Shown here in pieces: positions 1 to 8,533 of a DNA stretch of 64,000 bases. The stretch is taken from NCBI RefSeq assembly GCF_000757905.1, contig NZ_JRLH01000001.1, one strand, 5' to 3'. Below the pieces are notes generated by a model, which was not told where the DNA came from, made no database searches, and saw nothing but the letters and a program-made list of their open reading frames with translations. Both the position numbers and the translations under genes were made by a program. The first letter of the stretch is position 1. Each line of letters begins with the position of its first letter. Origin of the DNA: Arsenophonus nilaparvatae (lineage in GTDB: Bacteria; Pseudomonadota; Gammaproteobacteria; Enterobacterales; Enterobacteriaceae).

Positions 1-1
1 A

Positions 2-1219
2 TTAATTTTAGAGTCTGAACAGGTACTAACCCATGTGATCCGTCTTTGTGCGGCTTCACCAATGATCGCTGAGCAATTAGCTAGTCATCCGTTGTTACTG
101 GATGAATTAATCGATCCCTTCTCACTATACCAGCCTTTACCTGTTACGGCTTATCGCGATGAATTGAGACAATATTTATTGCGTATTGATGAAGATGATG
201 ATGAACAGCAACTTGAAGCATTGCGGCAATTTAAACAAGCACAGCTGTTACGCATTGCCGCAGAAGATATTTCTGGTGTTCTTACTGTTATGAAAGTGAG
301 TGATCATTTAACCTATTTAGCGGAAGCCATTATTGATGCAGTGGTAAGACGGGCGTGGAATAAGTTAATTAAGCGTTATGGTAAACCTGCTCATTTATCT
401 CAACAACAAGCTGCTGTAACCGGTTTTGTAGTGGTTGGTTATGGTAAGCTAGGTGGCTTTGAATTGGGTTATGGTTCTGATTTAGATTTGGTTTTTTTGT
501 TTGATTGCCCATTGGGTGTTGTTACCGATGGGCCACACATAATCGAAGCTCGCCAGTTTTATTTACGATTAGCTCAGCAAATTCTTCATCTTTTTAGTAC
601 GCGAACTTCATCGGGTATTCTTTATCAGGTAGATGCTCGTTTGCGTCCATCTGGTGAATCTGGCATGTTGGTAAGTACTTTGCAATCATTCGAGGATTAT
701 CAGAAAACGCAAGCATGGACCTGGGAGCATCAAGCTTTGATCCGAGCACGAACGATTTTCGCTGAACCGTCATTAGAACAAGAGTTTAATCGAATTCGAC
801 ACGAAGCACTGCTCATACCAAGAGAAGATACTATATTACGTCAACAGATCGTTGAAATGCGACAAAAAATGTATCAGCATCAAGCTAATCGGCAGCAGGC
901 ATATTTTGATTTAAAAACCGATCCTGGTGGTATAACTGATATTGAATTTATTGCTCAATATCTGGTATTACGTTACTGCGCAGACAATGTAGCATTACTC
1001 CGTTGGTCAGATAATGTGCGTATTTTTACCATGTTAGCTGAATATGCTGTAATGCCTACCGAGGAAGCTGAAAAGTTAATTCAAATTTATACTGAAATGC
1101 GAGATACCTTGCATCATTTGTCATTACAGGCGTTACCCAGTAAAGTGTTAGTCTCTCAGTTTGAACAGCAACGTAAAAAAGTTCTGCTTAGTTGGCAAAA
1201 ATGGTTTTATGCTAGTTAA
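2..1219 (+). CDS. glnE: Bifunctional glutamine synthetase adenylyltransferase/deadenylase, 3' part only
   Basis: The reading frame is open from base 2 with no stop or credible start, so the window begins inside the gene. The 405 residues seen correspond to the C-terminal part of GlnE, a protein of about 946 aa in E. coli. This part carries the second nucleotidyltransferase domain; the motif GYGSDLDLVFLF, with its paired catalytic aspartates, lies near residue 160 of the fragment, followed by a helical C-terminal region. GlnE attaches and removes AMP on glutamine synthetase in response to PII, tuning nitrogen assimilation in the cytoplasm. It lies directly upstream of hldE, as in E. coli. A GTG at 35 is not the start, because the homologous sequence continues upstream of it. 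Confidence 0.95.
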   Translation, partial: LILESEQVLTHVIRLCAASPMIAEQLASHPLLLDELIDPFSLYQPLPVTAYRDELRQYLLRIDEDDDEQQLEALRQFKQAQLLRIAAEDISGVLTVMKVSDHLTYLAEAIIDAVVRRAWNKLIKRYGKPAHLSQQQAAVTGFVVVGYGKLGGFELGYGSDLDLVFLFDCPLGVVTDGPHIIEARQFYLRLAQQILHLFSTRTSSGILYQVDARLRPSGESGMLVSTLQSFEDYQKTQAWTWEHQALIRARTIFAEPSLEQEFNRIRHEALLIPREDTILRQQIVEMRQKMYQHQANRQQAYFDLKTDPGGITDIEFIAQYLVLRYCADNVALLRWSDNVRIFTMLAEYAVMPTEEAEKLIQIYTEMRDTLHHLSLQALPSKVLVSQFEQQRKKVLLSWQKWFYAS

Positions 1220-1328
1220 GTTGAAATAGAATTGACTCGCCGTACTTTTAGTATGATTGATAGAGTTGGGCTATGTTACTATTGGTAGCAATCTTGATTG
1301 CGGTAATTTATTTGTAATTGGAGTATGG

Positions 1329-2756
1329 ATGAAAATCACTCTCCCTGATTTTAAACAGGCTAGTATTTTGGTGATCGGCGATGTTATGTTAGATCGTTAT
1401 TGGTATGGATTAACTAACCGAATTTCACCAGAAGCGCCGGTTCCGGTCGTTAAAGTGGAAATGAAAGAAGAACGTCCTGGTGGTGCTGCTAACGTTGCCA
1501 TGAATATTGCAGCTTTGGGCGCTAATGTTCGTTTGCTAGGGCTGACTGGTATTGATGATGCTGCTGAAGTATTAACCGAGAAGCTTAATCAAGCTAATGT
1601 ATGTTGTGATTTTGTTACATTATCAACGCATCCTACGATTACTAAGCTGAGAATTTTATCGCATAATCAACAACTTATTCGACTAGATTTTGAAGAAGGA
1701 TTCGGTGATGTCGATATAAATCCGCTGTTAGATCGGATCAGGCAAGCTTTGCCACGCGTCGGGGCACTGGTATTATCTGATTATGGTAAGGGTGCGTTAG
1801 CACAAATTTCGCAGATCATTGCATTAGCAAATGCTGCTCAAGTGCCAGTTCTTATTGATCCGAAAGGTAGTGATTTTGAACGTTATCGTGGAGCGACTTT
1901 ATTAACTCCCAATATATCTGAATTTGAAGCTATTGTTGGTAAATGTGCAAACAATAGCGAAATTGAGCAGAAAGGAATGAAGTTAATTGATTCCCTTGAT
2001 CTTAAGGGATTACTTATCACTCGTTCAGAACGCGGGATGACACTGTTGCAGCGTGAAAAACCGCCTTTACATTTACCGACCCAAGCGCAGGAAGTTTATG
2101 ATGTTACCGGAGCTGGTGATACGGTTATTGGTGTTTTGGCAACGTCGTTGGCGGCTCAACTCGATTTTCATCAAGCTTGTGTATTAGCTAATGCGGCTGC
2201 TGGAGTCGTAGTTGGAAAATTGGGTACTTCAACGGTATCACCCATTGAGCTGGAGAATGCCATTCATGGTCGAACTGATGATGGTTTTGGTGTGATGAAT
2301 GAGCAGCAGCTAAAGCATGCGGTTGCAGCTGCCCGCAGCCGTGGCGAAAAGATTGTGATGACCAACGGTTGCTTTGATATTTTACATGCTGGGCATGTTA
2401 TCTATTTAGCCAATGCACGTAAGTTAGGCGATCGATTAATTGTTGCGGTGAATAGTGATGCTTCAACTAAACGGCTAAAAGGTGATGATCGTCCTATTAA
2501 TCCATTAGCTCAGCGTATGACCGTGTTAGGGGCGCTAGGTTCAGTAGATTGGGTGGTCTCTTTTGAAGAGGATACTCCTCAACGCCTGATCAGTGAAATC
2601 TTACCCGATGTATTAGTCAAAGGTGGCGATTATAAGCCGGAAGATATTGCTGGTAGCCAAGAGGTTTGGGCGGCAGGTGGTGAAGTTAAAGTGCTTAATT
2701 TTGAAGCGGGGCTGTCGACGACAAATATTATTAATACCATTATGAAAAGTGATTAA
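1329..2756 (+). CDS. hldE: Bifunctional heptose 7-phosphate kinase / heptose 1-phosphate adenylyltransferase
   Basis: Makes ADP-heptose for the LPS inner core in the cytoplasm. The 475-aa product matches the family length (477 in E. coli). The N-terminal PfkB-type kinase domain (about residues 1-318) opens with MKITLPDF and holds GDVMLDRYWYG and the DVTGAGDT catalytic motif. The C-terminal nucleotidyltransferase domain (about 340-475) holds TNGCFDILHAGH, a HxGH-type motif. The frame is open upstream to 1257, but the ATG at 1329 is preceded by TTGGAG and matches the family N terminus, so it is chosen. Both domains look intact. The gene follows glnE and is closed by a strong hairpin. Confidence 0.97.
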   Translation: MKITLPDFKQASILVIGDVMLDRYWYGLTNRISPEAPVPVVKVEMKEERPGGAANVAMNIAALGANVRLLGLTGIDDAAEVLTEKLNQANVCCDFVTLSTHPTITKLRILSHNQQLIRLDFEEGFGDVDINPLLDRIRQALPRVGALVLSDYGKGALAQISQIIALANAAQVPVLIDPKGSDFERYRGATLLTPNISEFEAIVGKCANNSEIEQKGMKLIDSLDLKGLLITRSERGMTLLQREKPPLHLPTQAQEVYDVTGAGDTVIGVLATSLAAQLDFHQACVLANAAAGVVVGKLGTSTVSPIELENAIHGRTDDGFGVMNEQQLKHAVAAARSRGEKIVMTNGCFDILHAGHVIYLANARKLGDRLIVAVNSDASTKRLKGDDRPINPLAQRMTVLGALGSVDWVVSFEEDTPQRLISEILPDVLVKGGDYKPEDIAGSQEVWAAGGEVKVLNFEAGLSTTNIINTIMKSD

Positions 2757-2767
2757 TATTTTGAGAT

Positions 2768-2810
2768 AAAAAATAGCGATGCCACGATAGTAGTATCGTG
2801 GCATTTTGTT
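2768..2810. terminator. Bidirectional Rho-independent terminator between hldE and ubiK
   Basis: An 11-bp stem (2779-2789 with 2794-2804) has a 4-base loop, with TTTTG after it on the + strand and a run of six T on the - strand. It sits between the convergent genes hldE and ubiK and can serve both. Confidence 0.85.
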
Positions 2811-2831
2811 ATTCATTCTTGTTTTCGTTGG

Positions 2832-3074
2832 CTAGCCGTTTTTTTCTAATTGTTCAATGCGTTTTTCCATTTGTGCCATTTTTTCACGGGTTCGTAGTAA
2901 AATTTGTGTTTGAATATCAAACTCTTCACGTGAGACTAAATCGAGTTTTCCTAACTGGGACTGTAATATTGCCCGTAGCTTTTTATCAAAATCTTCGCCT
3001 AAGTCGCGTATTCCTTGCGGTAAAGTATCTTTGATCTGGCGAACAACTTGTTCAATTTTTTTCGCGTCAAGCAT
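2832..3074 (-). CDS. ubiK: Ubiquinone biosynthesis accessory factor UbiK
   Basis: This small 80-aa protein belongs to the YqiC/UbiK (BMFP) family, which helps the Ubi complex make ubiquinone under aerobic conditions. It starts MLDAKKIEQ and ends in a heptad-rich helix (about residues 50-78, REKMAQMEKRIEQLEK) typical of the family's trimeric coiled coil. The ATG at 3074 is preceded by AAGGA. It lies next to ribB, divergently, as in E. coli (ribB-yqiC). Length and sequence are normal. Confidence 0.92.
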   Translation of the reverse strand: MLDAKKIEQVVRQIKDTLPQGIRDLGEDFDKKLRAILQSQLGKLDLVSREEFDIQTQILLRTREKMAQMEKRIEQLEKNG

Positions 3075-3314
3075 TACGCTATCCTTTTAGGTCACAAATT
3101 ATAATCTATAGGCTATTTAGTAGCAGATCTTAAAATAATCAGCTTACTTTGACAAAATTATTTTTAATAAATTTGCTGAGAATAATGGGTCTAAATTAGC
3201 GCAATAACCACTTAAACTAAGTTGGCTGACTATATAAATGAAAATACTATTCCATGATATATTTTGTTATTGTTGATTGCTACAGAATTATATTCACGAT
3301 ATAGTTTAGCTGTT

Positions 3315-3474
3315 TATCTCAGGGCGGAGTGAAATTCTCCACCGGCGGTGATATTTATTCTGTTAATTGAATAATTAAGTCCGCGAGCGTTCCATTATAG
3401 CATTTTGTGATGGAAGTCAGCAGATCCAGTGAGATTCTGGAACCGACGGTTATAGTCCGGATGGGAGAGAATAA
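3315..3474 (+). promoter_or_regulatory. FMN riboswitch (RFN element) upstream of ribB
   Basis: The conserved RFN blocks are readable in order: AGGGCGGAGTGAAATTC, CACCGGCGGT, CCGCGAGCG, GTCAGCAGATCC, CCGACGGTTATAGTCCGGATG and GGAGAGA. They form the six-helix junction of the FMN aptamer. The element ends about 120 bases before ribB, so FMN is expected to lower ribB expression. A variable hairpin inside it (about 3395-3417) is shaped around TTCCAT/ATGGAA. Confidence 0.96.
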
Positions 3475-3596
3475 CGATATCTGTAGTTTTGAGGCCTGCC
3501 AATTGTGTGCAGATTTTTAAGATACTGATTTGATTTTTTATACTCCCACGTTTGCCCTGGTTCTGGTAATTTAGTATTTATTGATGAGGTTTTACC

Positions 3597-4250
3597 ATGA
3601 ATCAGACGTCACTTTCCACGTATGGCAATCCGATCGAACGTATAAAACGTGCTCTTAAGGCATTACGTCAAGGTAAAGGTGTTATGGTACTTGACGACGA
3701 AGACCGTGAAAACGAGGGTGATATTATTTTTGCTGCTGAAACTATGACTGTTGAACAGATGGCATTAACTATCCGCCATGGCAGTGGAATTGTTTGTCTT
3801 TGTATAACGGAAGAACGCCGTAAGCAGCTAGCATTACCGATGATGGTTGAAGAAAATTCTAGTCAATTCCAAACCGCATTTACTATTACCATCGAGGCTT
3901 CCGAAGGTGTAACAACCGGCGTTTCAGCCAGTGATCGTTTAATGACTATCCGTAAAGCAATTGCCGATGATGCAAAACCGACCGATCTTAATCGGCCTGG
4001 ACATGTTTTTCCGTTGAGAGCCCAAGAAGGAGGGGTATTGCAGCGTCGTGGTCATACCGAAGCTACCATTGATTTGGTGACTTTAGCCGGTTTTAAGCCA
4101 GCAGGTGTTTTATGTGAGTTGACAAATGACGATGGTACCATGGCCCGTATGCCAGAAGTACTTATCTTTGCCAAGCAACATGATATGCCGGTAATAACTA
4201 TTGAGGATTTGGTAACTTATCGTCAGCAATTTACCAAAAAAGCAGGTTAG
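3597..4250 (+). CDS. ribB: 3,4-dihydroxy-2-butanone 4-phosphate synthase
   Basis: Converts ribulose 5-phosphate into 3,4-dihydroxy-2-butanone 4-phosphate and formate, the four-carbon branch of riboflavin synthesis. The 217-aa length equals that of the stand-alone E. coli enzyme, with no fused GTP cyclohydrolase II domain. Visible motifs are the acidic metal-binding loop DDEDRENEGD (about residues 33-42) and RRGHTEA (about 150-156). The ATG follows GAGG with good spacing. The upstream FMN riboswitch shows feedback control by flavin. Confidence 0.97.
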   Translation: MNQTSLSTYGNPIERIKRALKALRQGKGVMVLDDEDRENEGDIIFAAETMTVEQMALTIRHGSGIVCLCITEERRKQLALPMMVEENSSQFQTAFTITIEASEGVTTGVSASDRLMTIRKAIADDAKPTDLNRPGHVFPLRAQEGGVLQRRGHTEATIDLVTLAGFKPAGVLCELTNDDGTMARMPEVLIFAKQHDMPVITIEDLVTYRQQFTKKAG

Positions 4251-4310
4251 CAGTTTGAATAAGCTATTTCTGGTGATTGAATTTTATCCTATCTGAGTTT
4301 TATGCTTAAA

Positions 4311-4338
4311 CCAGTATGTTCAATACTGGAAAGTTTTC
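4311..4338 (+). terminator. Possible terminator after ribB
   Basis: A 7-bp stem (4311-4317 CCAGTAT with 4323-4329 ATACTGG) has a 5-base loop and is followed after a short gap by TTTTCTC. A second hairpin (4367-4374 with 4384-4391, TCGCCATA arm) follows but lacks a T-run. The rest of 4251-4507 shows no coding signal. Confidence 0.4.
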
Positions 4339-4507
4339 TCTCAAATTCCTGCCATATTGAAATATATCGCCATAATGGAAAACTATGGCGATTGAAGAAT
4401 GATGCGTAAATTTGTTTTGCCGGTAAAACCGGATTGTTTCAATTGGCAGCTCTATATTATTTCAATTATTCCATCGTGATCATCATATTTTAAAAGGAAT
4501 TTTAAAC

Positions 4508-6316
4508 ATGAGTCAGATAGATAATTTGTTGGAAAAACTTAAAAAATATTTTCATCGTCTTAGTGGTCCAAATTATGTCCGCCTAATGGATACTCCGCAC
4601 GCTTGGGGAAGCTCATTCGATGAACAAATTATGCCCTATTCTTTTAAGCGCCAGCAAGAGTTTGCGACAGCTATCATTGAGATAATCAAAAAAGCACGTT
4701 ACCGCTGTGATATTTCTTCACTTAACAGCCCTGATGCTGATTGGCGTAAAATTATATTGCAGGCGATTGATAATGGGTTGTCAAAAAAAATAGGGCGAAC
4801 CAGACCAACTCAATTTCGTTTTCTTTTTGGTCAGTCGCCAACAGTATTTTTAAATGGATTGTTGGCGGTAGAAACAGGTCCCTTTGATTACGTTGCTTTT
4901 AAAGATGAGCTATTAAAACTTATTCAATCACGAGCGCAAGATTGGGAATTAATGCCTGAAATTTGGATAAGTCGCTTTTTCCGCCTTGATGAAGGAATGA
5001 TCAATTCTTTTATAAAAAACCTTTCTCCAGATTTTCTGCCAATTAATGATACCAGAATGACCTGGAATCATACCAAGATCATTGCTGTTGATGGGGTTGA
5101 ATCTCTGGTAGGGGGGCATAATTTGAATATGGATTTATTCAGAAATTATCCTCCGGTGCATGATGTATCCGTTATTGTTCATGGAGCGGCAGCGCTTGAT
5201 GCTCAGTGTTACTTAAATGAAATGTGGTTATGCAATAGTGATCTGCTCAAGAAAGAATATTTTGATGTAAAAAGTATGTCATGGCAGATTGGCAGTGAAT
5301 TACAAGGAAAACCGGAAGATCTACTACAAGATCCAGTTGTGATGATGTCGGTAACCGAGCAGCAAAAATATCTGCTTCAGCTGCATGAAGATATTGATAA
5401 TCAATGCGGAGCAAAGGGAGATGACTATAGTAAAATCGAAGAATATAAGCGAGCTGATAGGATATTGTCTGTTGGCAAATACTGGACTGGGCCTAATATG
5501 AATACCGATTATCATCACGGCTCAGAAATTATGAAAGAACATCTGATTAAAAATACCCGCTATATGATTAGGATCTCGCAGCAAGATTTAATTAGTGCAT
5601 GGAAAAAAAGATGGGTTGATCATACTGTTTGCCGGTGGCTTATTGAAGCATTGCTTGCTAATAAATCATTACAACTCCATGTGGTTGTGTCTCCTTTGGA
5701 TGCCGCCACCGGGGCAGCGGGTGATCAATACTCTTTTGGCTCCGGTGCTGAACGAACTTTTGAATTGTTAAAATATTACATCACTCATGATCTTGATACC
5801 GATGAATTATTGAGTGATGAAAATGGCGATCGTGCTGATGCATTGAAGCGAGTATTGATAGCGCCTTTTTTTTTCACTGATAGGCTATCAGAACAGCAAA
5901 CTACGGAGGGAAAAACCTATCAATGGCCGAATCTCGATTTGGCGGCATATACCGCCACGCTTAAGCAGCAGCCTCTGGCAAAAAAGCCGCCATTACGAGG
6001 TATAATTGGTAGTTCTCTTATGTCAACCATTGAAGGCAGTGGGTTTATTTACCCTAAGGTGCCGGCTGCTCCGGCAAATCATGCCAAGTTAATGATTATT
6101 GACGATGAACTATATGTTGTCGGCTCTGACAATCTTTATCCAGGTCATCTTTCTGAGTTTAATTATGTGGTAGAAGGCAAAAAGGCGGTGGAAGAATTAA
6201 TTGCAGAATATTGGCAGCAGGTATGGAAATACTCAAGTCCCCATGTTTTTCCCAAGTTAAATCAAGATTTGTATTGTTCATCTGGCAATGCCAATCAGAC
6301 AAAAAATAGTTTGTAA
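4508..6316 (+). CDS. Phospholipase D-family protein with two HKD motifs (Yersinia murine toxin-like)
   Basis: The 602-aa protein has two complete HxKx4Dx6G(G/S)xN catalytic motifs: His188-Lys190-Asp195 with GG at 202-203 and Asn205, and His525-Lys527-Asp532 with GS at 539-540 and Asn542. Two HKD motifs in one chain form the active site of phospholipase D enzymes, which hydrolyse or transfer phosphodiester bonds. There is no signal peptide, lipobox or membrane segment, so it should be made in the cytoplasm. Length and motif spacing resemble the plasmid-encoded murine toxin Ymt of Yersinia pestis (about 586 aa), needed for survival in the flea gut; closeness to Ymt is my inference from family knowledge. 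AAGGA precedes the ATG. The gene interrupts otherwise conserved ribB/ygiC order, suggesting acquisition. It could instead be another PLD-superfamily lipase or effector. Confidence 0.88.
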   Translation: MSQIDNLLEKLKKYFHRLSGPNYVRLMDTPHAWGSSFDEQIMPYSFKRQQEFATAIIEIIKKARYRCDISSLNSPDADWRKIILQAIDNGLSKKIGRTRPTQFRFLFGQSPTVFLNGLLAVETGPFDYVAFKDELLKLIQSRAQDWELMPEIWISRFFRLDEGMINSFIKNLSPDFLPINDTRMTWNHTKIIAVDGVESLVGGHNLNMDLFRNYPPVHDVSVIVHGAAALDAQCYLNEMWLCNSDLLKKEYFDVKSMSWQIGSELQGKPEDLLQDPVVMMSVTEQQKYLLQLHEDIDNQCGAKGDDYSKIEEYKRADRILSVGKYWTGPNMNTDYHHGSEIMKEHLIKNTRYMIRISQQDLISAWKKRWVDHTVCRWLIEALLANKSLQLHVVVSPLDAATGAAGDQYSFGSGAERTFELLKYYITHDLDTDELLSDENGDRADALKRVLIAPFFFTDRLSEQQTTEGKTYQWPNLDLAAYTATLKQQPLAKKPPLRGIIGSSLMSTIEGSGFIYPKVPAAPANHAKLMIIDDELYVVGSDNLYPGHLSEFNYVVEGKKAVEELIAEYWQQVWKYSSPHVFPKLNQDLYCSSGNANQTKNSL

Positions 6317-6383
6317 ATAATTAGCTGGCAATGGAATTTTACTTGTTATTTTTTCAACTCATTAGTCATAATAGTAAAAACAG

Positions 6384-6418
6384 CAAGATAATGATTGCTT
6401 TATCATTATCTTGTTCTT
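6384..6418. terminator. Terminator between the PLD gene and ygiC
   Basis: A 12-bp stem (6384-6395 with 6402-6413) has a 6-base loop and is followed by a short T-rich tract. It is placed between convergent genes and can close the PLD transcript; the - strand side is weaker. Confidence 0.7.
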
Positions 6419-6430
6419 ATGTTGCATGGA

Positions 6431-7591
6431 TTAATTTAGAATAATATGCGGGTAAAAGCGGGATAGATCTTGGGTAATTAATTGTTTGTCTTCTCGAATA
6501 CCAATTCCTGCCGGTTGATCATTTACCAGCCAACTACCGATTAATGTATAGTTATTTTCAAATTGTGGTAGCGGATAAAATTGTTGAATAATCATCCCCT
6601 CTTCGCCATATGGACCGTCTACTGAGGCAATTTCACGTTCATTATCGATGATACGAATATTTGCTCCTTCTCGTGAAAAAATAGGTTTGATTACATAGCT
6701 GTCCAGTTTTGGCGGATTAGCTTCTGCAAAATAGGCCGGTAACAAATTGGGGTGATTAGGAAACATTTCCCATAGCATAGGTAGTAATGCTTTGTTAGAA
6801 ATAATGCTTTTCCAAGCAGGTTCTAACCACCTTACGCCAGCATCTGCTAACTTAGTAGAAAAAATCTCTCTAAACATAAATTCCCAAGGATATAATTTAA
6901 ACAGATTGCTAATAACTTGGTTATTAGGATCGGTAAACTGTCCTTTTTCACCTAAACCGATTTGATCAATATAGAGAAATTCGGTGGGAATATTGGCTTC
7001 GTGAGCACAGTCTTGTAGGTATTGTATAGTGCCGCGATCTTCGTCACTATCTTGGCAGCAGCTGAAATGTAACCAGTTAAAACCAAATGATTCACGCAAA
7101 AACGCAAAGCGTTCAATAAGTTGTTCTTGTATGCTATTAAATTGATCAGCATTTGCTGGCAAATTGCCAGCATTGATTTGATCTTCTAACCAAATCCACT
7201 GAAAAAATGCGGTTTCATATAAAGATGTTGGTGTATCTGCATTATTTTCTAATAATTTTGCAGGTCTTTTACCGTCATAAGCTAAATCCAATCGAGAATA
7301 AAGTGAAGGTTGGTTAGTTTTCCATGAGTGATTAACAAATTCCCAACAATGTTTAGGGATCTGAAATTTTATCAATAATTCCTCGTTACTAACCACTTTT
7401 TCGACCACTTGCAGGCACATTTGATGTAATTCAGCGGTGGTTGCTTCAAGATCTTCGATTTGTTGCATAGTAAATTGGTAATAGGCATTTTCACACCAGT
7501 AAGGTTCACCGTATAAGGTGTGAAAATGAAAACCAAATTCAGCTGCCTTTTCTTTCCAATCAGGGCGTTCAGTGATGGGCATCCTTATCAT
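6431..7591 (-). CDS. ygiC: ATP-grasp, glutathionylspermidine synthase-like protein YgiC
   Basis: Belongs to the glutathionylspermidine synthase-like ATP-grasp family; the true substrate of YgiC is not known. The product is 386 aa from ATG 7591, the same as the E. coli protein. It starts MIRMPITERPDW and has the family block FHTLYGEPYWCENAYY near residues 22-37 and the nucleotide-binding region around VIKPIFSREGANI. The frame can be opened to a TTG at 7600, but GGGAGG sits 9 bases before ATG 7591, which decides the start. It is the last gene of a tolC-ygiB-ygiC run, separated from ygiB by only a few bases. Confidence 0.9.
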   Translation of the reverse strand: MIRMPITERPDWKEKAAEFGFHFHTLYGEPYWCENAYYQFTMQQIEDLEATTAELHQMCLQVVEKVVSNEELLIKFQIPKHCWEFVNHSWKTNQPSLYSRLDLAYDGKRPAKLLENNADTPTSLYETAFFQWIWLEDQINAGNLPANADQFNSIQEQLIERFAFLRESFGFNWLHFSCCQDSDEDRGTIQYLQDCAHEANIPTEFLYIDQIGLGEKGQFTDPNNQVISNLFKLYPWEFMFREIFSTKLADAGVRWLEPAWKSIISNKALLPMLWEMFPNHPNLLPAYFAEANPPKLDSYVIKPIFSREGANIRIIDNEREIASVDGPYGEEGMIIQQFYPLPQFENNYTLIGSWLVNDQPAGIGIREDKQLITQDLSRFYPHIILN

Positions 7592-7596
7592 CGCTA

Positions 7597-8328
7597 TCAA
7601 CCTCCCATAGAACGCTGAGAAGGCGTTGTGGCACTTTGACGCTGCATGCGAGTCTGTTGTTTAGCGACTGATTCACCGAAACCGCCACGAGTGATAGTGG
7701 TGGTCGTTGCCGGTTTAGGAGCAAGAGCTGATGGAGGTACGGCCATAGTTCTACCTCCCGCTACAGCCGGTCCATAGTTTTTGCCACTAGCATCAACAAA
7801 TTTTCCATTGGCGGGACTTGCAGGATTGCTTGAGCTAAAGAGAGGTTGCGCTGCAGGGGCTGGCGCAGCTGTACCACCACCCATTAGACGTCCCATCATG
7901 TAACCTGCCATTAATGGCATCCAGAAGCTACCACTTTGTCCACTAGCTTGATTTTCTGTCGCTAAACCAGCTTGAGCTTGAGATGCAGTTTGGGTTGTAG
8001 TTGTGGTTTGAGTGGGAGCCTGAGTACATTTTTCTTCCCCAAATTCGGCCACACAATCTTCACGTGTCGCATATTTAGGTGCAGTTTTAGCCTCTTCCTG
8101 CAATGCATTTTTATAAGCCAGCGAACATTGTTCACTTTGAGCCGGGTTTTTTTGGGCACAATCCTCTGCGTTAGTATATAAAGAGACGGTTTCGTCGCTT
8201 TGCTCACAAGCGGACAACATAAATACCGTACTAATAGCTAAGGCAACAGGTGCTAAGCGGTAGACGCGCCAGCTTTTGCGAAAAGCACCTTGATTAATAT
8301 TTTTCGTGCGCTTTATTTTCATCATCAT
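7597..8328 (-). CDS. ygiB: DUF1190 lipoprotein YgiB
   Basis: The 243-aa protein (223 in E. coli) has an N-terminal basic and hydrophobic stretch ending in the lipobox-like LSAC at about residues 38-41, so it is probably a lipoprotein. Family marks are SDETVSLYTNAEDC, YATREDCVAEFGE and the glycine/methionine-rich segment FWMPLMAGYMMGRLMGGG. The C terminus ends RSMGG, as in E. coli. Three ATG codons in a row open the gene, and any could be used. Function is unknown. It lies between tolC and ygiC as in E. coli and may be co-transcribed with ygiC. A proline/alanine and glutamine-rich linker makes it longer than its counterpart. Confidence 0.9.
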   Translation of the reverse strand: MMMKIKRTKNINQGAFRKSWRVYRLAPVALAISTVFMLSACEQSDETVSLYTNAEDCAQKNPAQSEQCSLAYKNALQEEAKTAPKYATREDCVAEFGEEKCTQAPTQTTTTTQTASQAQAGLATENQASGQSGSFWMPLMAGYMMGRLMGGGTAAPAPAAQPLFSSSNPASPANGKFVDASGKNYGPAVAGGRTMAVPPSALAPKPATTTTITRGGFGESVAKQQTRMQRQSATTPSQRSMGG

Positions 8329-8485
8329 TTACCTATCCTAAAGGTCGAAATAAAAATCGTGAAACTAGGATAGAATAGGGTAATTACGCTGGAAATTAAA
8401 GCATAAAACGGTTAGAAAGATGGCTATCAACCTGATTATTTATTTTAAGTGGTAAAAATACAACTTTTCTAATTAAATTTCGTTA

Positions 8486-8516
8486 CAATAAAAAATACCC
8501 ACAATATATGGGTATT
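8486..8516 (-). terminator. Rho-independent terminator after tolC
   Basis: On the - strand an 8-bp stem (8509-8516 with 8494-8501, arm AATACCCA) has a 7-base loop and is followed by a T-rich tract reading TTTTATTG. It lies just past the tolC stop and would separate tolC from ygiB. Confidence 0.7.
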
Positions 8517-8533
8517 AATAGTGGGTTATTTAT

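Noticed and set aside
1257..1328. N-terminal extension of hldE
   Set aside because: The extra 24 residues do not match the family, and GGAG before the ATG at 1329 marks the real start.
4367..4391. Second hairpin after ribB as an attachment site or element end
   Set aside because: The 8-bp stem has no T-run, and no matching direct or inverted copy was seen on the far side of the PLD gene.
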